Assembly (NCBI RefSeq): GCF_021191635.1
Contig: NZ_JAIWPR010000050.1
Coordinates: 1-50,878 of the forward strand
From: Alterluteimonas quercicellularis
GTDB lineage: Bacteria > Pseudomonadota > Gammaproteobacteria > Xanthomonadales > Xanthomonadaceae
Direction: 5' to 3'
Length of the DNA: 50,878 nt
The translations under genes and the position numbers were made by a program. The notes under the pieces are model-generated. The model made no database searches and was not told the origin of the DNA. It worked only from the letters and a program-made list of their open reading frames with translations. This document shows, in pieces, positions 1-6,781 of the stretch. Within the stretch, counting starts at the first letter, position 1; each line of letters starts with the position of its first letter.

Positions 1-29
1 GCGATCTGCCGGCCGGCGCCTGCAGGCCG

Positions 30-51
30 TCGCGTGCGAGCGTGCGCCTAC
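30..51 (-). repeat. degenerate REP-like element
   Basis: This stretch reads, on the minus strand, as a GTAGG...GCGA element with three mismatches to the 22-bp consensus found repeatedly in this window. It supplies the TAG stop of the membrane-protein gene that ends here. Intact copies occur at 1575, 5250, 8282, 14449 and 17868. Confidence 0.6.
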
Positions 52-422
52 GGCGCCGCGGCCGGCCTGCGGTCCGCCGCGGCCGCCGCCTCCCGGCGCA
101 GCAGCGCGCGGCTGGCGGCGAAGTAGACCAGGTGGCCGAGGCCGGTCGCGCCGAGCAGCACCGCGGCCACGCCGGGGGTGATGCGGGTCCAGCCGAAGGC
201 CTCGATGGCGCCGAAGGCCAGCGCCAGCGCGGCCAGCACGATGCCCCAGCGCAGCGAGGCGGTGCGGCGGTGCTGGGCCTCGGCCTCGAACAGGGCGGCG
301 AGGACCTCGGCCGAGCCGACGACTTCGACCATGCGCTTGCGCAGGTAGGCCTCGACGATCACCTTGATGATGTAGGCGATGCAGGTGAACAGGACGACGG
401 GGACGATGACTTGGGGATCCAT
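48..422 (-). CDS. small membrane protein, function unknown
   Basis: This encodes 124 residues starting MDPQVIVPVV. The N-terminus is hydrophobic (about residues 4-22). A basic, polar middle stretch follows, and then two more hydrophobic segments (about 58-75 and 80-100). It therefore looks like a small inner-membrane protein with about three helices. I chose the ATG at 422 because a GGAA lies upstream of it and the further in-frame extension is low-complexity Arg/Pro-rich sequence. It is divergent from the sigma-factor gene at 536, so the two may share a control region of about 110 bp. I do not recognise a named family. The stop codon lies in a degenerate REP copy. Confidence 0.75.
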   Translation of the reverse strand: MDPQVIVPVVLFTCIAYIIKVIVEAYLRKRMVEVVGSAEVLAALFEAEAQHRRTASLRWGIVLAALALAFGAIEAFGWTRITPGVAAVLLGATGLGHLVYFAASRALLRREAAAAADRRPAAAP

Positions 423-535
423 GGGGCGTTCCGTTGGCGGGCGGGTTCGGCAACAGGAGAGACGGGCGGGGCGCGGGCGGTTGCACCGCGGCCAGCGCTG
501 CAACCGCGGCCGCCTCCGGCGTCTCTGCTGAGCGG

Positions 536-1135
536 ATGGACCCCGCCGCCCCGACCGACAGCGTGCCCGCCGACGACCGCGCCCTGGTCGCCGACGTGCT
601 GGCCGGGCGCGCCGGCGCCTTCGAGCGGCTGGTGCGCCAGCACCAGGGACTGTGCTGGCACGTGGTGCAGCGCATGGTGCGGCACCCGGAGGACACGCGC
701 GAGCTGTGCCAGGAGACCTTCCTGCGCGTGCACCGCAGCCTCCACCAGTACCGCTTCGACGCGCCGCTGAAGGCCTGGATCGCGCAGGTGGCGTTCTCCA
801 TCGCGCGCCGCCACCTGGAGCGGCGGCGCATCCGCCTGGCCGAGCCGTCGGCGGCCGACGCCGACGCGCTCGCGCCCGCCGAGCGCGTGGCCGGGCCGGC
901 CGACGTGCAGGCCGAGGCCGAAGCGCACGAGCGCGAGCGCTGGCTGCACGCCGCGATCGATGCGCTGCCGCCGCTGCAGCGCACCCTGCTCACCCTCTAC
1001 CATCTCGACGAACTGTCGATTCCGGAGATCGCCACCATGACCGGCATCCAGGAAGGCACCATCAAGAGCCACCTGTTCCGCAGCCGCCAGCGCCTGCGCG
1101 CCTGGCTGGCGCCGCGGATCGGAGAGGTCGCATGA
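536..1135 (+). CDS. RNA polymerase sigma factor, ECF (sigma-70 family)
   Basis: This encodes 199 residues from an ATG at 536. Region 2 is clear at roughly residues 20-85 (ERLVRQHQGLCWHVVQRMV, then EDTRELCQETFLRVHRSL). Region 4 lies near the C-terminus (LPPLQRTLLTLYHLDELSI, then a helix-turn-helix with EGTIKSHLFRSRQRLR). The acidic linker between them is typical of ECF sigma factors, which redirect RNA polymerase in response to an envelope or other stress signal. Its stop overlaps the start of the next gene (ATGA), the usual arrangement for a sigma factor and its anti-sigma. An in-frame TTG at 434 would add a low-complexity N-terminus and is less likely. Confidence 0.9.
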   Translation: MDPAAPTDSVPADDRALVADVLAGRAGAFERLVRQHQGLCWHVVQRMVRHPEDTRELCQETFLRVHRSLHQYRFDAPLKAWIAQVAFSIARRHLERRRIRLAEPSAADADALAPAERVAGPADVQAEAEAHERERWLHAAIDALPPLQRTLLTLYHLDELSIPEIATMTGIQEGTIKSHLFRSRQRLRAWLAPRIGEVA

Positions 1136-1578
1136 ACGCGCGCGAGGACCGCACGCCGCCGCCCGAGGCCTGGGCCCGCCAGGAGCGTGCGCGCCTGGCC
1201 GCGCGCGGCGGCGATCCGGCCCCGGCCGGCGTCGACGCCGCCGACCTCGCCATCGCCCGCGCGCTGCGCGCGCCGCCGCCGGTCGAACTGCCGGCCGACT
1301 TCGCCGCGGCGCTGGCCCACCGCGCCGGCCTCGCCCCGGCGGTGCGCGATCCCGATGCGCGCCTGGCCGGCGCCGGCGTCGCCGCGCTGCTGGCCCTGCT
1401 GGGGCTGGCGGCGCTGGCGGTGGCTGCGTTCCCGCTCGCCGGGCTCGCCGACGCGCTGTCGGCGACGGCGGCGCGCCTGCCGCTGGGCTGGATCGCCGCG
1501 CTGGGCGGCTGCGTGCTGCTGTCCTGGGCGATGGAGCGGCTGCTGCCGCCGGCAGTTGGCCCGGCGCGCGCGCTGTAG
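1132..1578 (+). CDS. putative anti-sigma factor, membrane-anchored
   Basis: This encodes 148 residues. The N-terminal about 75 residues are soluble and Arg/Ala/Pro-rich. Two hydrophobic segments follow at about 80-110 (VAALLALLGLAALAVAAF) and 117-137 (GWIAALGGCVLLSWAMERLL). The ATGA overlap with the upstream ECF sigma gene and the cytoplasmic-head/membrane-tail layout suggest that it holds the sigma factor inactive at the membrane. No zinc-finger (HxxxCxxC) anti-sigma motif is visible, so the family assignment rests on context. The TAG stop is part of a REP element. Confidence 0.65.
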   Translation: MNAREDRTPPPEAWARQERARLAARGGDPAPAGVDAADLAIARALRAPPPVELPADFAAALAHRAGLAPAVRDPDARLAGAGVAALLALLGLAALAVAAFPLAGLADALSATAARLPLGWIAALGGCVLLSWAMERLLPPAVGPARAL

Positions 1579-1596
1579 GAGCGCGCTCGCGCGCGA
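1575..1596 (+). repeat. REP-like element, intact copy
   Basis: This is an exact copy of the 22-bp element beginning GTAGGAGCGCGCTCGCGCG. It contains a small internal palindrome (GCGCG-CTCG-CGCGC), and its TAG is the stop codon of the preceding gene. Confidence 0.85.
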
Positions 1597-1718
1597 CGCT
1601 TTTCTGCGGGCACCGGAAGAAGCGGTTCCGGCCGTCGTTCACCCCCATCCGCGCGCGGGGACGCGTTCCTCTTCTGCCGCTGGTGCGGTGGCGCCTGGCC
1701 CGGTGCGAAGCGCGGCCC

Positions 1719-1751
1719 AAAAAACGGGACGGGCGTTTCCGCCCGTCCCGT
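1719..1751 (-). terminator. rho-independent terminator of slipin-rtcB
   Basis: On the minus strand a perfect 12-bp stem (ACGGGACGGGCG with its complement, arms 1740-1751 and 1724-1735) closed by a GAAA loop is followed by a run of T residues. It sits about 20 bp after the rtcB stop. Confidence 0.9.
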
Positions 1752-1771
1752 CGTCTTCCCCGCGGTGGTCC

Positions 1772-2989
<1,218 letters not shown>

Positions 2990-3012
2990 TGCGATGGCCT
3001 CGTTTCCATGGG

Positions 3013-3042
3013 CCGGCGCGGCGGTTCCTTCCGCCGCGCCGG
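3013..3042 (-). other. intercistronic 12-bp hairpin between slipin and rtcB
   Basis: The arms CCGGCGCGGCGG and its complement (3013-3024 and 3031-3042) pair perfectly around a six-base loop that reads AAGGAA on the mRNA. It is not followed by a T run. It lies 24 bp upstream of the rtcB ATG, so an RNA-processing or mRNA-stability role is more likely than termination. Confidence 0.7.
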
Positions 3043-3047
3043 ATGTC

Positions 3048-4172
3048 TCATTGCTTCAGGGTGACCAGCTGCTTCAGCACGCCATCCAGGCCGCCGAACA
3101 CGGTCAGCTTGTCGATCCGCTCGGTCACCTTCTCCAGCGCCTCCAGCTCCTTGAGCCGCATCAGCACCGGGCTCTCCTCGATCAGGCGGGCGGTGTTGAG
3201 CAGGGAACGCGTCGCGTTCGCCTCCTCGCGGCGGCGGATCACGTTGGCCTGCGCCGTCTTCTCCGCCTGCACCACGCCGTTGAGGATCTCCTTCATCTCG
3301 CCCGGCAGGATCACGTCCTTGACGCCGACGCCCAGCACCTCCACGCCGAGGCCGGTCATCTGGCCGCGCACGTAGGCGAAGATGTCGGCGTCGAGCGAAG
3401 CCTTGTCGCCGAGCAGCTCGTCCAGCGACTTGGCGGAGACCGCCCGGCGCAGGCCGTACTGCAGCTCGCGGTACACGTGATCGCCGATCCTGGCCACCCG
3501 GGTCCGCGTCGCCACGGCATCGATCACGCGGGTGCTCGCCGCCAGGTTGACGCGCAGGCTCACCTTGTCGCGGGTCAGCAGCTCCTGGCCGGAGACCTCG
3601 ACCGCCTGCACGCGCAGGTCGACGATGTCCACCACCACGTTCTTCCGGAAGTTCCAGAAGGCGTGGCTGCCCGGCGCTAGCGTGCGACGCAGTTCGCCGT
3701 CGACGAACACCAGGCAGGCGTGCTCGGCCGGGACGTCGGCCACCACCGCCACGCGGGACAGCGTGCCCAGCTGGCGCAGGCGCCGCGAGACCGCGGCCTC
3801 CACCTCCAGCGTGCCGCCCAGCGGCACCGTCCGCACCTGGACCTCGACCAGGCCCTTCCAGTACAGCCGGCGCGTGCCCGGCGCGAGCACGTCCTCGAGC
3901 TTGCCGTTCTTCGACACCAGGCCGACCTCGTCCACGCCGATGTCGGCGAGCACGAAGGTGCCGGCGAGCGCGTCGCCCAGGCGCGCGACGAGCGCATCGA
4001 CGTCGGGGCCGGCGTACTCCGGCGTGGCGATGTCGAAGCTGCGCACCTCGATCCTGCCGAACGGGTCGAACCAGCGGTGCACGCCGGCCTCCAGCACCCG
4101 CTCGAAACGACGGTTTCGGTACACCAGGCCGCGCTCGCCGTCGCCGATCACGACCCTCTTGGTCCAGAACAT
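3048..4172 (-). CDS. slipin / SPFH (band-7) domain protein
   Basis: This encodes 374 residues. The C-terminal two thirds is an SPFH domain: a beta-rich start (HACLVFVDGELRRTLAPGSH), DKVSLRVNLAASTRV, GVEVLGVGVKDVILPGEM, and a charged helical tail with ANVIRRREEANATRS. Ahead of it, two further units of the same beta-roll pattern are visible at about residues 14-50 (ERGLVYRNRRFERVLEAG) and 80-118 (EVGLVSKNGKLEDVLAPG). No hydrophobic anchor is present, so unlike stomatin-type slipins it is probably soluble or peripheral. The ATG at 4172 is preceded by AGGAG at good spacing. It is the first protein gene of the slipin-rtcB unit and lies about 410 bp downstream of two tRNA-like RNAs. SPFH proteins form large cage-like oligomers; a scaffold for RNA repair is my inference. 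Confidence 0.85.
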   Translation of the reverse strand: MFWTKRVVIGDGERGLVYRNRRFERVLEAGVHRWFDPFGRIEVRSFDIATPEYAGPDVDALVARLGDALAGTFVLADIGVDEVGLVSKNGKLEDVLAPGTRRLYWKGLVEVQVRTVPLGGTLEVEAAVSRRLRQLGTLSRVAVVADVPAEHACLVFVDGELRRTLAPGSHAFWNFRKNVVVDIVDLRVQAVEVSGQELLTRDKVSLRVNLAASTRVIDAVATRTRVARIGDHVYRELQYGLRRAVSAKSLDELLGDKASLDADIFAYVRGQMTGLGVEVLGVGVKDVILPGEMKEILNGVVQAEKTAQANVIRRREEANATRSLLNTARLIEESPVLMRLKELEALEKVTERIDKLTVFGGLDGVLKQLVTLKQ

Positions 4173-4585
4173 GATGGATCTCCTCTGTTGGCTATGGTGG
4201 TCCGATCCGGTGGAAGAGCGCACGGCGCGGCGGATCGGTTCCCGCGTCCGTGTCGCGCGACGCCCGAGGCGCCGCGCGGCATTGGGGTGCGCCGCCCGGT
4301 CCGCGGTGGCGGACGCGGGCTGCGCGCGACAAGGCGGAAGCGCCCGTCGACGCGGGACGGCGCGGGCGGCCGGCGCTGCCGGCGGAGGCCGTACCGCGCC
4401 GCCGCGCCGCGTCCCCCGCAGGGGATCGGGCGCGTCGCGCGCGGGCGGCGTCCGCGTCGAGGGCGCGGTGCCGGCGCCGGCTGCGTTGCGTCGCGCCGCC
4501 TTCGCGTTCCTTCGCCAAGGCGCCGCGCCGCAGCGGGCGCTTCCTGGTGGGGACTCGCGTCCCTGGGTCATGACGTGACAGGTCA
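4173..4585 (-). other. long gene-free leader between tRNA-like RNAs and slipin
   Basis: About 410 bp without a credible coding frame: the open frames here are Arg/Ala/Pro low-complexity on both strands. The slipin ribosome-binding site is at its downstream end. No T-run terminator separates the tRNA-like RNAs from slipin, so read-through is possible. A short hairpin with a CACCA tail is at 4545-4563. I looked for a sigma54 promoter (TGGCAC-N5-TTGC) on the minus strand and did not find a convincing one. Confidence 0.6.
4545..4563 (-). ncRNA. possible CCA-tailed minihelix
   Basis: On the minus strand GGGAC-GCGA-GTCCC forms a perfect 5-bp stem with a GNRA tetraloop and is followed directly by CACCA. 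It begins 22 bases after the 3' end of the tRNA-Lys-like RNA. It could be a remnant acceptor/T-arm of a third tRNA-like unit, or chance in GC-rich sequence. The call is speculative. Confidence 0.25.
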
Positions 4586-4658
4586 TGGATTGGAGCGGGA
4601 CTCGAACCCGCGACTCTCGGACTAAAAGCCCGATGCTCTACCCGACTGAGCTATCCAG
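4586..4658 (-). tRNA. tRNA-Lys(UUU)-like gene with defective acceptor stem
   Basis: This 73-nt element keeps the tRNA core. The D-arm is GCTC/GAGC with a nine-base loop. The anticodon stem TCGGG/TCCGA encloses the seven-base loop CTTTTAG (anticodon UUU). The variable loop is GAGTC, and the T-arm is GCGGG/CCCGC around TTCGAGT. The acceptor stem is broken. Only TGGA/TCCA pairs, the next positions mismatch (C against A), and the 3' side reads TCCAATCCA, so a normal 7-bp stem plus discriminator and CCA cannot form. Its 5' end abuts the CCA of the upstream tRNA-like RNA; a full 7-nt 5' acceptor strand would overlap that CCA by two bases. It is unlikely to be a normal elongator tRNA. It could be a pseudogene, or a selected decoy or substrate of the RtcB system encoded downstream. 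Confidence 0.65.
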
Positions 4659-4728
4659 TGGTGGACGAACCGGATTCGAACCGGTGGCCTGCGGCTTGCG
4701 CCGCCGCTCTCCCGCTGAGCTTTCGTCC
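4659..4728 (-). ncRNA. tRNA-like RNA with GCAA tetraloop in place of anticodon loop
   Basis: This 70-nt cloverleaf has a clean acceptor stem GGACGA/TCGTCC followed by ACCA, a D-arm GCTC/GAGC with loop AGCGGGA, and a T-arm ACCGG/CCGGT with loop TTCGAAT. The anticodon arm is GCGGC-GCAA-GCCGC, a perfect 5-bp stem closed by a GNRA tetraloop, so there is no anticodon. The acceptor plus T-arm stack is 11 bp instead of 12. It can be drawn as 6+5 or 7+4, with either AA or a single A before the D-stem. The shape is a CCA-ended tRNA mimic that cannot decode. It sits directly upstream of the tRNA-Lys-like RNA and of slipin-rtcB on the same strand. Standard tRNA finders may miss it or call it of undetermined type. 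Confidence 0.7.
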
Positions 4729-4835
4729 GCTCGCGAAGCGGCTTCTCGCACGCACGGGCATACGCCACGGCATCGCCGCGCGCACCGGGTGGGACGCAAG
4801 CCCACGCCGCTGGTTCGTGTTCGAAGAAGCTTCGC

Positions 4836-4861
4836 ATTGCCGGCGGTCGCCCGCCGGCAAT
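4836..4861 (-). other. strong hairpin upstream of the tRNA-like pair
   Basis: The arms ATTGCCGGCGG and CCGCCGGCAAT pair perfectly over 11 bp around a GCGA (GNRA) loop on the minus strand, without a following T run. It lies in the gene-free stretch between the 4968-5002 terminator and the tRNA-like RNAs. A 5-bp/7-nt-loop hairpin (GTGGG-CTTGCGT-CCCAC) and CCGCT-TCGCG-AGCGG follow closer to the tRNA-like RNA. They may be leader structures of the same transcript. Confidence 0.55.
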
Positions 4862-4967
4862 CCGTGCGGGCGCCGAGGCGCCCGGATATGGATCGCAGGC
4901 GCGGCGTCAGCGGCCGCGCTGCGGAAGCAGGAATCGATGCATGCGCATCCTTTCGCGGACGCCTTGA

Positions 4968-5002
4968 ACGAAAACGCCCCCGGGCGGGAACCCGAGGGCG
5001 TT
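4968..5002 (-). terminator. rho-independent terminator
   Basis: On the minus strand AACGCCC pairs with GGGCGTT, with additional CGGG/CCCG pairing inside, followed by TTTTCG. It ends a minus-strand transcript that must come from the 5003-5240 region, where only a 34-codon ORF is visible. Confidence 0.75.
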
Positions 5003-5012
5003 CGCGGGCCTC

Positions 5013-5037
5013 GGGAGATCGGGGTGGCCGATCTCCC
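5013..5037 (-). other. perfect 10-bp hairpin
   Basis: GGGAGATCGG and its complement flank a five-base spacer. It lies between the end of a small ORF (5053) and a terminator (4968-5002) on the minus strand. Confidence 0.65.
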
Positions 5038-5052
5038 AGGGAGCGGCCGGTG

Positions 5053-5157
5053 TCAGGTGTCGTTGCGCCGCGCGCATTCGCCGTCGCGCATGCGCAGCAG
5101 GCCGCCGCGCGTGACGCGCAGGGCAGGCAGTGCGGGGAGGGCGTGGACGGGCTTCAT
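5053..5157 (-). CDS. possible 34-aa small protein, unknown
   Basis: An ATG at 5157 opens a 34-codon frame starting MKPVHALPALPALRV and ending RRNDT. Its credibility comes from context: a hairpin and a T-tailed terminator follow immediately on the same strand, so something short is transcribed here. No convincing Shine-Dalgarno is visible, and a perfect inverted repeat GTCGGA-TCG-TCCGAC lies a short way upstream. It may instead be a small RNA. I do not recognise the peptide. Confidence 0.35.
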   Translation of the reverse strand: MKPVHALPALPALRVTRGGLLRMRDGECARRNDT

Positions 5158-5249
5158 GGCGATGCGTGGAATGCGTGGGAAACGTCGGACGATCCGACCG
5201 AAGGGCGCGCACGATACGCGCCCGCGTCGCGGGATGCAAGCGCTTTTTC

Positions 5250-5347
5250 GTAGGAGCGCGCTCGCGCGCGAAGCTCTTCCCGTCCCACGCCGCAGGAAAA
5301 AAGACGCCGCAGGAAGAAAAAGCAATCGCGCGCGAGCGCGCTCCTAC
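5250..5347. repeat. inverted pair of REP-like elements
   Basis: Intact copies at 5250-5271 (plus orientation) and 5326-5347 (minus orientation) flank 54 bp. The minus copy provides the TAG stop of the gene at 5344-5601. Confidence 0.85.
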
Positions 5348-5601
5348 GAGGCGTCGGCCTCCTCGGCCTGGAAGCGCCGCGCGTAGGCGCGCTCCTCGCT
5401 CACCCGCGCGATCTCGTCCTCCGGCAGTTCCGGTGCGCCGTACACCGCGTAGGCGACGCGGCCGTCCTGGCGCCCCACGCGTTGCAGGCGATAGCGGCTG
5501 GCGCCGCTGCCGGTGTCGGGCGGGTAGTGGGCGGGCGGGGTGTCGCCGTCCAGGTCGAGCTCGCTGTTGTCGACCGGACCACCGACGAAAAGTGCGCGCA
5601 T
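5344..5601 (-). CDS. conserved-looking hypothetical protein, 85 aa
   Basis: This encodes 85 residues starting MRALFVGGPVDNSELDLDGD. The protein is acidic and soluble, with no signal peptide or membrane segment. The middle (SRYRLQRVGRQDGRVAYAVYGAPELPEDEIARV) reads like a small beta-rich fold with an alpha-helical acidic tail. The ATG at 5601 is the only reasonable start. It is divergent from rsmC with 148 bp between. Its stop is inside a REP copy. I do not assign a function. Confidence 0.7.
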   Translation of the reverse strand: MRALFVGGPVDNSELDLDGDTPPAHYPPDTGSGASRYRLQRVGRQDGRVAYAVYGAPELPEDEIARVSEERAYARRFQAEEADAS

Positions 5602-5716
5602 GCAGGGGACTCCGTGGGGGACGGCGCCAGGGTGACCGCGCACGCGTTCGCGGCCGATGAAATCGGCATGGACGATGCGTTGCGCCTCGCCGGCGAGCGC
5701 GTATCGCGGGCTTACG

Positions 5717-5722
5717 TAGAAT
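5717..5722 (+). promoter_or_regulatory. candidate -10 box for rsmC
   Basis: TAGAAT lies 28 bp upstream of the GTG start in otherwise GC-rich DNA. No good -35 hexamer is visible at 16-18 bp, so this is tentative. Confidence 0.35.
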
Positions 5723-5749
5723 GGAGCTCCCCTTGCGTGCGTCGCGTCC

Positions 5750-6781
5750 GTGTCCGATCCCGCCCTCGATGCCCTGATGCTGCCGTTCGCCGAAGGACGC
5801 ATCGCGCGCGTCCCGGGCGCGCTGTTCCTCGGCGCGCGCGCCGGCGCCGCGCTGCACGCCTCGCAATGGCCGGGGCTGGCCTGCGTGCAGGGCTTCCGGC
5901 CGCAGGCGCAGGCGCTGGAGCGTGCGGGCTTCGCGGTGCGCGCGGAGGCGGACCCCGATCCTGCACGGCGCTGGCCGCTGGTGCTGGCGCTGCCGCCGCG
6001 CCAGCGCGAGGCCGCGCGCGCGCTGTACGCGCAGGCGCGCGCCCTGGCCGATGCCGGCGCCACCGTGGTGGCGAGCGTGCCCAACGACGAGGGCGCGAAG
6101 TCCGGCGAGGCCGACTTCGCCCGCCTGTTCGGCGCGGCGGGCTCGCTGTCCAAGCACAAGTGCCGGGTGTTCTGGGCGCGCGCTGACGCCGGCGGCGACC
6201 CCGCCCTGGCCGCGCAGTGGCGCGAGGCGGATGCGCCGCGCGAGATCGCGCCGGGCTGGTGGAGCCGGCCCGGCGTGTTCGCCTGGGACCGCATCGATGC
6301 CGCCAGCGCGCTGCTGATCGCGCAGCTGCCGGACACGCTGGCCGGCGAGGGCGCGGATCTGGGCGCGGGCAGCGGCGTGCTCGCCGCCGCCGTGCTCGAG
6401 CGCTGCACCGGAGTGCGCGGCCTGGACCTGTACGAGGCCGATGCGCGCGCGCTGGCGCTGGCCGAGCGCAACCTCGCGCCGCACGCGGCGCGCGTGCGGC
6501 TGGGCTTCCATTGGCACGACGTCGCCGCCGGGGTACCGGGCCGCTACGACTTCGTGGTCGCCAACCCGCCGTTCCACGCCCAGGGCCGGGCGCCGCGGCC
6601 GGAACTGGGGCAGGCCTTCGTCCGCGCCGCCGCCGCCGCGCTGCGCCCGGGCGGCGCGCTGTGGCTGGTCGCCAACCGCCAGCTGCCCTACGAGCAGGCG
6701 CTGGCCGGCGCCTTCGCCGAGGTCCGCACCGTGGTCCAGCGCGACGGCTTCAAGGTCGTCGCGGCCAGGCGCGCGCCATGA
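5750..6781 (+). CDS. rsmC: 16S rRNA (guanine-N2) methyltransferase RsmC-type
   Basis: This encodes 343 residues from a GTG start. It has the two-part RsmC/RlmG architecture: a degenerate N-terminal methyltransferase-like half and a catalytic C-terminal half. The SAM-binding motif ADLGAGSGVLAAAVL is at about residue 200, and NPPFH, the signature of N2-guanine methyltransferases, at about 275. The expected reaction is SAM-dependent methylation of a guanine in 16S rRNA (G1207 in E. coli). The stop overlaps the next start (ATGA). Translational coupling with rsuA makes a small rRNA-modification operon. RlmG is a closely related alternative. Confidence 0.85.
   Translation: MSDPALDALMLPFAEGRIARVPGALFLGARAGAALHASQWPGLACVQGFRPQAQALERAGFAVRAEADPDPARRWPLVLALPPRQREAARALYAQARALADAGATVVASVPNDEGAKSGEADFARLFGAAGSLSKHKCRVFWARADAGGDPALAAQWREADAPREIAPGWWSRPGVFAWDRIDAASALLIAQLPDTLAGEGADLGAGSGVLAAAVLERCTGVRGLDLYEADARALALAERNLAPHAARVRLGFHWHDVAAGVPGRYDFVVANPPFHAQGRAPRPELGQAFVRAAAAALRPGGALWLVANRQLPYEQALAGAFAEVRTVVQRDGFKVVAARRAP

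Noticed and set aside
4173..4585. Searched the slipin leader for a sigma54 promoter as in RtcR-controlled rtc operons
   Set aside because: No TGGCAC-N5-TTGC match with correct spacing, and no rtcR gene in the window.
4801..4822. GTGGG-CTTGCGT-CCCAC as a third anticodon arm (UGC) of another tRNA
   Set aside because: No D-arm, T-arm or acceptor stem can be drawn around it, so I kept it only as a leader hairpin.
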